Shown here piece by piece: positions 41,794-49,719 of a stretch of DNA of 64,000 nt (its first letter is position 1; each line of letters begins with the position of its first letter). Where the stretch lies: the NCBI RefSeq assembly GCF_003253565.1, contig NZ_QKUF01000009.1, positions 124,001 through 188,000 of the forward strand, read 5' to 3'. The DNA is from Thermosporothrix hazakensis. Lineage in GTDB: Bacteria; Chloroflexota; Ktedonobacteria; Ktedonobacterales; Ktedonobacteraceae. Below the pieces are notes generated by a model. The model was not told the origin of the DNA. It saw nothing but the letters and a program-made list of their open reading frames with translations, and made no database searches. A program made the position numbers and the translations under genes.

Positions 41794-43617
41794 TTAGTAG
41801 GAAAGGCCAAAGCCGAAGGGGAAGAGCGGCGATTCCGAATCGTATGGCACGTCTGGCTTCTGCTTCAGCACTGCCTCCATTGATGAGGGGAGCTCGAAGG
41901 GCAGCTTCCCTTCAGGAGCGGCATGGCCGAAGACAACGTCGAGCAGCGCCCGGTCGTTTGCGCCAAAGTTCGCAAGCAGGGCGGCGCTGTGTTCCGCGAT
42001 TTCAGGAATGACAGCCGGGCGATCCAGGAAGATATCAACCACGGTCGGAACCTGCTTCAGCACGGACAGGATGCGCTGTTTCTCTGCCTCCGGGAAGCTC
42101 AGGTCACCGGTGTGGAAGAGACGCTCAAGGAACATGCCATCGCGCTGCTCGTAGGGAGCTTGCAGGCGCAGAATAGCGATATCCGCTTCGGCGGGCGAGG
42201 AAACCACGTCCCCATACTCGCGTGCGGCCTCCGGGGCGATGTTCTCAATATAGATCTTGAGCCCGGGCCGTTTCTGAAGCGGCAGGATATGTTCGCTGTT
42301 CTTCAGCAGGACGAATGCTTTACGCTGTGCCTGCTCTCCAGCAGCGCGGAACTCGGGCTTGCCGACGATAGAAGGTGCCGCTTCTGCATCGACATAGGGG
42401 TTGTCGAACAGCCCCAGACGGAACTTCTCGCGAAGCAGGCGACGAACCGAAACATCAAGGCGGCTCTCCGGGATCTGGCCGCTGCGAACGAGTTTCACGA
42501 TAACCTCGGGGCATGCCTCGCCGCCGAATTGGTCTACACCGGCATCCAGCGCCTTCTTAGCACGTTCCTCGGTGCTCAGATGCTCGACTCCCCAGGCGCG
42601 AGCCTCAAAGACAAAACCATCCATCTGTGCATCTGTCAGCAGACCCCAGTCAGTACAGACAATGCCGTCAAAACCATATCTTTCGCGTAAAAGGCCAGTG
42701 ATGACGTCCTTGTTGAAGCCAAAGCCAACTTCTTCGATGTTGTCGAGACCAAGCGGGCGGCCATAGTAGGGCATGATCTGCGAGGTACCGGCCTTGAATG
42801 CAGCCTCGAAGGGTTTCAGATGATACTCAAAATTGTTGCCAGGGTATACCTGATCTTTGCCATATGAGAAGTGTGGGTCTTCTCCATCTTTCTGCGGACC
42901 ACCACCGGGGAAGTGCTTGGTCATGCAGGCAACGCTTTCCGGGCCAACCTCTTCACCCTGGAAGCCGCGAATATAGGCGGCAACCATGCGCGATGTCAGC
43001 TCCGCATCCTCGCCAAAGGTGCCACTGATGCGGCTCCAACGGGGCTCGGTCGCCAGGTCGATCTGCGGGTGCAGCGCGACGCGAATGCCGACCGCGAGGT
43101 ATTCCTGTCGCGCGATGTCTGCGAAGCGCTGAACAAGCTCGGGATTGTCGAGAGCCGCCAGGCCGATTGGTTCGGGCCACTGCGAGAAGGATTGCGTCAT
43201 TAAGCTGGCAAGCGGGTTGTTGCTGAAGGCGTGGCGCGGATCGGATGAAATAGTCACCGGGATGCCGAGGCGGGTTTCCTCCGCGAGCGCCTGAAGGCGG
43301 TTGTGCCACTCGGCGGTGCTTTTGGGGTCAGTGATCGCGAGCACGTTGAAGTGGTTCATCAGGCGCCCCTTGACCATTTCGCTGGTCGGAACCGGGTTCA
43401 TATCTTCGACCGCTTCCTTCAGCGTCCCATCGGGGTTCATGCCGATCATCGTTTGAAAGAGCATGCCTGCTTTCTCTTCGAGCGTCATCTGAGAGAGCAG
43501 GTCTTCAACGCGCTCCTCAATTGGGCGGCGGGGGTCTTCGTAGGGGTCCAGGCGACCATTTTTGTTCAGATCGCGAAATTCAAAACCATCGTCGGTTTTC
43601 AATGTTTTGACGGTCAT
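41794..43617 (-). CDS. Beta-glucosidase/exo-glycosidase, GH3
   Basis: A 607-residue GH3 enzyme releasing a terminal glycosyl residue from beta-glucosides. N-terminal (beta/alpha)8 domain with ERVEDLLSQMTLEEKAGMLFQT, VACMTKHFPGGGPQ (Lys-His) and the nucleophile Asp in DGIVCTDWGLLTDAQ (about residue 320); C-terminal alpha/beta sandwich with QRKAFVLLKNSEHILPL. The first 25 residues include DLNKNGRLDPYED, an EF-hand-like Ca-binding loop. No signal peptide, hence cytoplasmic. The promoter carries a LacI-type palindrome, so it is probably repressed unless its sugar is present; no LacI gene is adjacent. Confidence 0.92.
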   Translation of the reverse strand: MTVKTLKTDDGFEFRDLNKNGRLDPYEDPRRPIEERVEDLLSQMTLEEKAGMLFQTMIGMNPDGTLKEAVEDMNPVPTSEMVKGRLMNHFNVLAITDPKSTAEWHNRLQALAEETRLGIPVTISSDPRHAFSNNPLASLMTQSFSQWPEPIGLAALDNPELVQRFADIARQEYLAVGIRVALHPQIDLATEPRWSRISGTFGEDAELTSRMVAAYIRGFQGEEVGPESVACMTKHFPGGGPQKDGEDPHFSYGKDQVYPGNNFEYHLKPFEAAFKAGTSQIMPYYGRPLGLDNIEEVGFGFNKDVITGLLRERYGFDGIVCTDWGLLTDAQMDGFVFEARAWGVEHLSTEERAKKALDAGVDQFGGEACPEVIVKLVRSGQIPESRLDVSVRRLLREKFRLGLFDNPYVDAEAAPSIVGKPEFRAAGEQAQRKAFVLLKNSEHILPLQKRPGLKIYIENIAPEAAREYGDVVSSPAEADIAILRLQAPYEQRDGMFLERLFHTGDLSFPEAEKQRILSVLKQVPTVVDIFLDRPAVIPEIAEHSAALLANFGANDRALLDVVFGHAAPEGKLPFELPSSMEAVLKQKPDVPYDSESPLFPFGFGLSY

Positions 43618-43721
43618 AGTCGTTTCTCCTTGTATTGCGCCTGACCGTAGCTCTTTTCGCTCGACTGTGAAACGAGAGGAGGGGTATACGGTCTGTGGGG
43701 CAAGTCACTCTTCTACCAGGC

Positions 43722-43735
43722 GTTACACGTGTAAC
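43722..43735. promoter_or_regulatory. LacI-type operator palindrome at the GH3 promoter
   Basis: GTTACACGTGTAAC is perfectly self-complementary, with the same ACACGTGT core as the inositol operator. It begins 8 bp behind the -10 box of the GH3 promoter, the same layout as at 12260, so it probably covers the transcription start. Confidence 0.65.
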
Positions 43736-43743
43736 ATAGATAA

Positions 43744-43772
43744 CTATAAGGCCGGATGAGGTAATGTGTCAA
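43744..43772 (-). promoter_or_regulatory. Promoter of the GH3 gene
   Basis: Minus strand TTGACA (43767-43772), 17-nt spacer, TATAGT (43744-43749). Strong sigma-70 form; leader of about 120 nt. Confidence 0.7.
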
Positions 43773-43966
43773 GGGGGGATTTTTGTTGATGCGGCGTGAG
43801 AGATCTGCCCTTTTCTGGTATACTCAAAAATATGCTTCTTGACCGAATTCGCTATCAGCCACACCCTATATGATTCTGGTGGCGCACCAAAGGAACGCGC
43901 TCTCCTCCCTGATGCTCTTGTAGCAAGCATTGAAGCGTTGTGTACGAGTATCAGGAGGAGGAAACT

Positions 43967-45163
43967 GTGTTTTTTTCGCGTCGCCTGACGTCTTTTCGCG
44001 CATTTATGCGTGTGCCAGTGATTCGCTGGCTGGTTGTTTCGCACTTTTTCGCGAATCTCTTTTTCTATTCCACGACTATCGTGCTGTTTCAGCAGCAGCG
44101 GGGCCTCAACTATACCGAGATTTTCTTGCTGGAAACAGTGCTCTCCGGTGCCATTCTGCTGGCGGAATTGCCGTCGAGTATTCTTGCCGATCGTTTCGGC
44201 CATCGTTTTATGATTATCCTGGGCTATGCGCTTGCCCTGATCGATATGCCGCTTTTTCTCTTTGCACATCATTTCTGGATGTTTGTGCTGGCTGATGCTA
44301 TCAGCGGGTTGTCGCTGGCCTGCATTTCGGGTTGTGATAGCGCATTACTGTATAATGAGCTTCCGCCAGAGACACGAGAAAAAGATGGGAATACTGCTTT
44401 TGCGCTCTTACGTGGCGCAGGCAGTGCCGGTTTTTTTCTGGGCTTATTCGGCGGAAGTTTTTTCGGTGCGTACAGCCCAACGCTCGCTGTTGCTGTAAGC
44501 ATTATTCCCTCTGCGCTGGCTTTCGTGGCCTCTCTGGGCCTGCTTGGTTCCCGATCACGAGTCCCGAGAGAAACAAGTCTGCCTGCCTGGAGGATTGTGC
44601 GCGACACATGGCTACTTATCCGCTCACAGCCTGGGCTGGTGGCGCTTGGGATCTGGCAGGCGCTGGCCTTTGGATTGATCAACGCGATCTTCTGGTATGA
44701 TCAGCCTTACCTGTTGAGGGTGCATGTGCCAGTGTTCCTGTTTGGGCCAATCATGGCGGCGGCGGTGGGCCTACAAACGTTCTTCATTTCGCATACGGCG
44801 ACGCTACAAAAGCGGCTCGGGACGCCCCTTCTTTTGCTGTTTTCCGGGGTCGTTTCGGGATGCTGTTATCTGGTGCTTGCACTGGTAACAGCGGCTCCTG
44901 CAACGATATTGGCGATAGCGGGAGTAGTGGCATTTTCGGCATGGCAGCAGCCAGTGATAGAGAACGAGCTGAACCGGCGCCTGGAAGATACCGGGAGAGC
45001 AACCGCGCTTTCGACTGTTTCCCTGATTGCTTCGGTAGCAGGAATGGCGCTGAATGCCGGTATCGGGCGGCTCGGTGATCTTGGCATGGAGATCACGGGG
45101 CTGGCGCTCGGCCTGAGTCTGATTGTACTAGGCCTGATGATCCCGCTGCTGGTCAGACGGTAA
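43967..45163 (+). CDS. MFS transporter
   Basis: A 398-residue major-facilitator protein with 12 predicted membrane segments. The signature between segments 2 and 3, AELPSSILADRFGHRFMIILG, is the MFS motif A form. GTG at 43967 is chosen because AGGAGGAGG lies only 7 nt before it; the ORF's own first codon, GTG 43940, has no such site. It belongs near the drug/unknown MFS group, so a resistance or sugar efflux role is possible. The 3' end overlaps the next minus-strand gene by 36 bp. Confidence 0.85.
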   Translation: MFFSRRLTSFRAFMRVPVIRWLVVSHFFANLFFYSTTIVLFQQQRGLNYTEIFLLETVLSGAILLAELPSSILADRFGHRFMIILGYALALIDMPLFLFAHHFWMFVLADAISGLSLACISGCDSALLYNELPPETREKDGNTAFALLRGAGSAGFFLGLFGGSFFGAYSPTLAVAVSIIPSALAFVASLGLLGSRSRVPRETSLPAWRIVRDTWLLIRSQPGLVALGIWQALAFGLINAIFWYDQPYLLRVHVPVFLFGPIMAAAVGLQTFFISHTATLQKRLGTPLLLLFSGVVSGCCYLVLALVTAAPATILAIAGVVAFSAWQQPVIENELNRRLEDTGRATALSTVSLIASVAGMALNAGIGRLGDLGMEITGLALGLSLIVLGLMIPLLVRR

Positions 45164-45499
45164 AGGCTGGCCAGCCCGTGCGGCTTCCAATGCGCCCTCA
45201 GGTACATAGAGGGCTTTCCAGGTGCTGTCCACACGTGTGAGGGTGAGGAAGCAGTATGGGCAACGAAATTCCTGTACTTCTGGCTCTACCTTCATTGTAC
45301 GCTGACAATTGAGACACTGCACCCGCTCGACGGGATAGCGAAATTGTAGCAGGTGGAGAATGCCGCCGATCAGGATAAAAAGCGGGGCGATAATGACGCC
45401 GATCAGCGTGGCGGCGCAGATAAAGCCGATGGTGTAGAAGGCGATGGCGGCCTTGATCCACCGGGATCGTCGGGGCAGGCGCTCTTCGAGTCGTTTCAT
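45128..45499 (-). CDS. Small membrane protein with zinc-ribbon motif
   Basis: A 123-residue protein of no named family. Residues 15-48 are hydrophobic (FYTIGFICAATLIGVIIAPLF), giving one or two membrane spans; next comes a zinc ribbon, CLNCQRT with EFRCPYCFLTLTRV, two C-x2-C pairs 18 residues apart. The tail is Ala/Gln-rich and acidic to neutral. Start at 45499 (MKRLEERLPRR) follows GGGAG; the ORF's 30 extra residues are doubtful. It overlaps the MFS gene end by 36 bp, tail to tail. Confidence 0.65.
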   Translation of the reverse strand: MKRLEERLPRRSRWIKAAIAFYTIGFICAATLIGVIIAPLFILIGGILHLLQFRYPVERVQCLNCQRTMKVEPEVQEFRCPYCFLTLTRVDSTWKALYVPEGALEAARAGQPLPSDQQRDHQA

Positions 45500-45649
45500 G
45501 CTGGTTTTGCTTTCTCCCTGGTGTGTTCTGCACTCTTTCTGTATTGTAACAAAGAAGCGAGCAGATGCAAGGTGGGCAACACTCAACAAAAACGAGAATG
45601 GTATTGTTGAGCTGTTGCCCGTTGCGTTTCTAGAAAAAGTGCATTGCGA

Positions 45650-47359
45650 CTACGCCTGCTTTTCCAGCTCCTCGATTGCTTCAAGGAGAGAAGTCACGAT
45701 TGACTGAAGCATTTCGGCGTCAAAGCGGAATTGAGCGCCTGCCGCCTCATACAGCTCCGGCAGCGGCTTCGTGGAGCCGAGCGCCAGGGCCGAGCGATAG
45801 CGTTGAATTGCGCTTTGCGGGTCCTTGCGGTAGTTCTGCCAGATCTGGATTGCGCCAATGGCCGCAAAGGCATACTCGATATAGTAGAATGGCACGCAGT
45901 AGAAGTGGAGAACACGCTGCCAGTTCATCTTCAGGGCTGCTTCCAGGTCGCTCCAATCGATGTCGGGGAGATAGCGCTGTGTCAGCTCGGCCCATTTCTG
46001 CCCGCATGCCTCCGGGTCGGTTGCCAGCTCGGGATTCTCATACAGCCAGTGCTGGAAGGCGTCGCCGCGTACAACCATCGGGATCAGGTTAATGAGCATG
46101 GATTCGAGGGTTTTGATTTGCAGGCGTGCGCCCTCTTGCGGCGTGCAGAGCCCGGCTTCTGCAAGGTGCATCGGTCCGATGATCTCCATGCTGGTTGAGG
46201 CGACTTCAGCGAACTCCATCGGCAGGAAGTCTTCTTTGCGCTGATGCACATAGGGAAGATGCGCCATTTCAAAGGTATGGAATGCGTGACCGGCTTCATG
46301 GCAGATGAGGTTTCCTACGTCATGCAACGAGAAAGCGCGTCCGAAGATGAAAGGACGTTTTTTCACTTCAAGTGGGAGATTGTAACCGCCTCCTGCTTTT
46401 GCCGGTCGATCATCAATATCAAAAAGATGCTCGTCAATCATAATATTGAAATAGTGCTGAAGCTGCGGGTCGACCTTCCCAAAAGCGGCGGCACATTGTG
46501 GCAGGATCGCGTACACATCCTCGTAGGGCGTCTCGCCCTTGCTCTGCGGCTGAACGTCTGTATCCCAGGGACGCAGCGTCTCTATGCCGAGAAGCTGGCG
46601 GCGTTTCTCCCAGATGCGGCTCGCTGCTGGTACGATGATTTGTGCAACTGATTCATGAAAGGCTTTGCTATCCTCTGGTGTATAGTCAAAGCGGAACAAC
46701 TGTTGCCAGCGATATTCGCGATAATTGCTAAAACCGGCATTTTGCGCGATCTGCTGACGAACACGAAAGATCTTTGACCAGAGAGCGTCCAGTTGCTCGC
46801 GGTCCTCCATCACGCGCTCTGCGATCAGGCGCCAGGCCTGTTCACGCCGTTCGCGATCTTTGCCCTGAAGCACAATGGCGAGGGAATCGGGCGTGACCTG
46901 CTTCCCTTCCCATTCGACGAGTCGTGCGCCACCGATGCGCTGGTACGCAATAGACAGCTCGCGCTCCTCATTCAGGAGTGGCTGGTTTTCCTCGCGATAC
47001 AGCTCGGTCTCGGTGCGAAGTTTGCGCAGAGGCAGCTCAAAGCCCTCTGGCTCAAGCCCGCTATCGAGCAGCTTTTGATTGATCTGTTGCTCAACCGCCT
47101 GGATATGTGTATACACATCTTGCTCGAAGCGCTGCTTACGTTCAAAAAGTGATGTATCTTCGGTATTGCGTGTGCAGTCGATTTCGTGGCGCGTCAATGT
47201 TTCGTTGGTCAGTTCGCCGAGGTGTGACCACTGTCGCAGCCAGGGTTCAACGGTCTCTTGTGAGAGGGGAGCATCCAGTAATTCGCGGTACCAGGGCTCT
47301 ATATCTGCCCAGTGCAGCTTTTCAAACTCCTCACTTGTGGCGGGAAGCGTGCTATACAT
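45650..47359 (-). CDS. M3-family oligoendopeptidase
   Basis: A 569-residue cytoplasmic zinc metallopeptidase that breaks down short peptides. The zinc motif is LICHEAGHAFHTFEMAHL (HEAGH at about residue 353), with the third ligand Glu in PMEFAEVASTSMEIIGP. N-terminal helical domain and YREENQPLLNEERELSIAYQ fit the PepF/M3 oligoendopeptidase group. ATG at 47359 opens MYSTLPATSEEFEKLHW, the usual N terminus. It ends 150 bp from the next minus-strand gene. Confidence 0.9.
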   Translation of the reverse strand: MYSTLPATSEEFEKLHWADIEPWYRELLDAPLSQETVEPWLRQWSHLGELTNETLTRHEIDCTRNTEDTSLFERKQRFEQDVYTHIQAVEQQINQKLLDSGLEPEGFELPLRKLRTETELYREENQPLLNEERELSIAYQRIGGARLVEWEGKQVTPDSLAIVLQGKDRERREQAWRLIAERVMEDREQLDALWSKIFRVRQQIAQNAGFSNYREYRWQQLFRFDYTPEDSKAFHESVAQIIVPAASRIWEKRRQLLGIETLRPWDTDVQPQSKGETPYEDVYAILPQCAAAFGKVDPQLQHYFNIMIDEHLFDIDDRPAKAGGGYNLPLEVKKRPFIFGRAFSLHDVGNLICHEAGHAFHTFEMAHLPYVHQRKEDFLPMEFAEVASTSMEIIGPMHLAEAGLCTPQEGARLQIKTLESMLINLIPMVVRGDAFQHWLYENPELATDPEACGQKWAELTQRYLPDIDWSDLEAALKMNWQRVLHFYCVPFYYIEYAFAAIGAIQIWQNYRKDPQSAIQRYRSALALGSTKPLPELYEAAGAQFRFDAEMLQSIVTSLLEAIEELEKQA

Positions 47360-47773
47360 ACAAATGCCCTTTCTGCAAAACTATCGGGGAGTTTCTAGCG
47401 ATCATATGTTCAGGTGTCAGCACAGGAATAATCGAGAATCCTCACAGGTGTCCGAATCCGATGCGCTTCTATATGCAGTAGAAGAACCCCTTGTTGTACG
47501 CTTTATTCGCCCTCATCTTCTCAGACTTCGATGGTTTTGTCAAGTAAGAAAATGCTATAGAGTGAATATAGGATAGAACATGCAGAGAGTGTGAGTCGGG
47601 TTGAAGAGCGTGAAGAGGTTTTAGCGCCAGGGCTTTGCGGGGTGAGCAAGCATCTTTCTTGCCGTTTCGTGGAAATGCTCCCGACCCTGGTGGGGAAGCC
47701 CACCGAGGCCGTTCTGCATCGTTCCGGTGCGGTCATTTGTCATTGTTTCTGCGTAGCTATTCTTGCGTACCTG
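47360..47773. other. Intergenic region with nested hairpins
   Basis: No supported gene. Paired segments: CCAGGG (47627-47632)/CCCTGG (47685-47690), within it GAGCA (47644-47648)/TGCTC (47676-47680), and a separate tetraloop hairpin GGTGGG-GAAG-CCCACC (47689-47704) that shares two bases with the first. This could be a folded RNA on either strand or the downstream region of the VOC gene at 47774. Confidence 0.35.
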
Positions 47774-48145
47774 TTATTTCGCGGTACTCAATTCAATCTG
47801 GTACCCGTCCGGATCTTTGAGATAGATAGAGTCGTAAGAGGGATATGAGACGATATTGAACGGAACACGCTTGCTTTGCAGGTGCTCCTTTGCCCGCTCG
47901 AAGTCGGTTCGCAAGAGGCGCATAGCAATGTGGCCGTAAAATGGCATAACCTTGTTGCGGGCCGAAGGCGGAAAAAGCACAATAGAGGCGCTGCCAGAGG
48001 TCACCCTGATCGATTGTTGCTTTTCTCCGCTCAACGAGCATGCCTGACATGGATGCATGCCAAGTACAGAGGAGTACCATTCTACTGAATACTGTACGTT
48101 CTGTACAATAAGGCCGATATGGTCAAGAGCTTCGATTTGAAACAT
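47774..48145 (-). CDS. VOC-family protein (glyoxalase-like)
   Basis: A 123-residue vicinal-oxygen-chelate domain protein. The beta-alpha-beta units IEALDHIGLIVQNVQYSVEWYSSVLGM and YLKDPDGYQIELSTAK at the C terminus are typical of glyoxalase/bleomycin-resistance/dioxygenase proteins. The metal ligands expected are His in LDHIGL, His in YGHIAM and Glu in QIELS. Start at 48145 with GGTGAAG upstream; the ORF's extra N terminus is unlikely. Reaction unknown. Confidence 0.82.
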   Translation of the reverse strand: MFQIEALDHIGLIVQNVQYSVEWYSSVLGMHPCQACSLSGEKQQSIRVTSGSASIVLFPPSARNKVMPFYGHIAMRLLRTDFERAKEHLQSKRVPFNIVSYPSYDSIYLKDPDGYQIELSTAK

Positions 48146-48385
48146 TGCTTCACCGTTTCCTGTTCGGTTATCCGTTACCTGCTGTATTTCTGGAAGATCT
48201 GTTTTCTTCACGTTACAGGATAGCATATGGATGAGAGAAATAGTATGCCCTTTCAGGCAGGAGCTTCCTGAACTTCGGGACAGGTGTGTGCCGTTTTGCG
48301 CATGGATGTTCTTTATGAGGGCTGAAGCAGAAGTCTCTCAGTAGTATAATAGGATGAGATCTTTTCTAGAAACGGAGAATGTAGA

Positions 48386-48787
48386 ATGACATCTTTTATT
48401 GATAAGCTGGCGTGGGTCTATCTGGTCGATCGGCAGGTGCTTTGTGCTCGTTCGCGGGGTAAGGATACCTATTATCTTCCTGGAGGCAAGCGTGAGGGCG
48501 CTGAGACGGATCAGGAAGCGCTGTCACGTGAGGTTCGGGAAGAGCTAGGTATTGAGCTGATACCGGAAACCATTACCTATTTCGGGCAATTTTCGGCTCA
48601 GGCTCACGGGAAGGCAGAGGGAACAGTGGTGCAGATGACGTGCTATACCGGGCAATTCCGGGGAGAGATTCAGGCATTGGCCGAGGTTGAAGAGGTTGCC
48701 TGGTTGCAGTATAAGGATAAAACGAAGGTCTCGCAGGTGACGCAGCAGATCTTTGAGCATCTCAAAGAGCAGGGGCTGCTTGCCTGA
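48386..48787 (+). CDS. Nudix hydrolase
   Basis: A 133-residue Nudix enzyme with the complete box G-x5-E-x7-REVREELGI (about residues 36-58). The rest, FIDKLAWVYLVDRQVLCARSRGKDTYYLPGGKREG and WLQYKDKTKVSQV, resembles the NUDIX proteins of the YfcD/ADP-ribose type. GGAGA 8 nt before the ATG. A second Nudix gene lies at 28803, and the two are not close relatives. Confidence 0.88.
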   Translation: MTSFIDKLAWVYLVDRQVLCARSRGKDTYYLPGGKREGAETDQEALSREVREELGIELIPETITYFGQFSAQAHGKAEGTVVQMTCYTGQFRGEIQALAEVEEVAWLQYKDKTKVSQVTQQIFEHLKEQGLLA

Positions 48788-48797
48788 GTGGGCTCGA

Positions 48798-48821
48798 CGG
48801 GCCGCCGTATCTGACGGCCCG
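48798..48821. terminator. GC-rich hairpin between convergent genes
   Basis: CGGGCCG (48798-48804)/CGGCCCG (48815-48821), perfect 7-bp stem, 10-nt loop, no T run on either side. It sits 11 bp after the Nudix stop and 12 bp before the stop of the opposing small gene. Confidence 0.45.
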
Positions 48822-48832
48822 CCTCCGCATGG

Positions 48833-49030
48833 TCATGCCTCATCGGCTGGTTTTCCGGGCACATGGACCCATGACCACTGCTCGCGTTCTTGATGTTTGG
48901 CATCTCCGGAAGCACAGACATAGCCTTCACCGTTCCAGTGCCAGGCCTGTTGTCCGCAGATAAAACAGGGGCGCTCGGGTGGCCCATATGGAGCGTTGCC
49001 CTGGGGCGGTGTTCCGGTTTCGTTCTCCAT
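48833..49030 (-). CDS. Small protein with Cys/His motif
   Basis: A 65-residue open frame with a plausible ribosome-binding site (GAGGGG upstream of the ATG). The sequence RPCFICGQQAWHWNGEGYVC looks like half a zinc ribbon: C-x2-C, then Cys 13 residues on and a nearby His (DAKHQERE). The N terminus is Pro/Gly-rich. Its convergent position and codon use suggest a real gene; no family recognised. Confidence 0.5.
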   Translation of the reverse strand: MENETGTPPQGNAPYGPPERPCFICGQQAWHWNGEGYVCASGDAKHQEREQWSWVHVPGKPADEA

Positions 49031-49158
49031 ACTCTATCACCCCTCTCAGTTGTTTGCTTCTTTTACTGTAGCATGTTCTCAAGCAAGCGGCAAGCGTTGT
49101 GTCGAAAAAGCGGTGTGGCTGGCGAAGTAGGAAAAAAGGGGAGTTCAGGGCGAAATAT

Positions 49159-49188
49159 TTGTACATTTGTACCTTTTTCCTTTATACT
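49159..49188 (+). promoter_or_regulatory. Promoter candidate upstream of the replication pair
   Basis: TTGTAC (49159-49164), 18-nt spacer, TATACT (49183-49188). A GTAC repeat inside the spacer makes a short dyad that a repressor could use. The distance to the first gene is about 530 nt. Confidence 0.45.
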
Positions 49189-49597
49189 CTTAGAAAGAGG
49201 ATAAGTGAGAGATACAGGTAGTTTTTCGACGCTGCTTGTATGTGCTCTTTTATCAGCAGTTCTGTTTTGCGCCGATTTTTGACGCAGAATTTTGCGTAAC
49301 AGCAAATAGGGTATTGACAGAACATGAATCAGTATGCGAAAATAGCTATCGAAGTAACTGCAGCGTACTCGGAATGTTGATAAGCTGGTAGCAGGGTCGA
49401 CAGATGGAAGAACAGGTACCGATCAGCAAAGCGCTGCTCTGTTGGGTCTCTGTCGGGTGGATAGGGCTGTTGATATCCTTCAGACATATTCTCCCACAAA
49501 AGCCAGCCTGGATGCTCTCTCTAGCTGTCAAAAAGAAAGAGGCCGCCGCTGTCTGGCTGACCTCTTGAACGGGGACGTAGCAAACAAAATTGTTCTT

Positions 49598-49626
49598 CGT
49601 CGTGCAGGGCGTTTCCCTGCGCGACG
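49598..49626. repeat. 12-bp hairpin before the replication pair
   Basis: CGTCGTGCAGGG (49598-49609) pairs with CCCTGCGCGACG (49615-49626), one T-G wobble, 5-nt loop CGTTT. No T run follows on the plus strand. About 95 bp before the first gene. Confidence 0.6.
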
Positions 49627-49719
49627 TCGAAGCATCTGGAACGTTCGCTTTATCATAGCACGGGACGTACTCCAACTCAAGAAACATGTATACATACGTC
49701 AATATGGGGGATGAGGTAC

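Larger units (their letters stand above)
49031..49719. other. Long non-coding region before the replication gene pair
   Basis: About 690 bp without a gene. It contains a plus-strand promoter TTGTAC-18-TATACT (49159-49188), an AT-rich imperfect palindrome ACGCAGAATTTTGCGT (about 49282-49297), an AAGAGG/CCTCTT stem near 49535-49565 and the 12-bp hairpin at 49598-49626. No DnaA-box run (TTATCCACA) was seen, so an origin is not supported, but the layout fits a long regulated leader. Confidence 0.45.

Noticed and set aside
49031..49719. Replication origin next to the helicase loader
   Set aside because: No DnaA-box cluster, AT-rich unwinding repeats or iterons were found; only one AT-rich palindrome and one hairpin.
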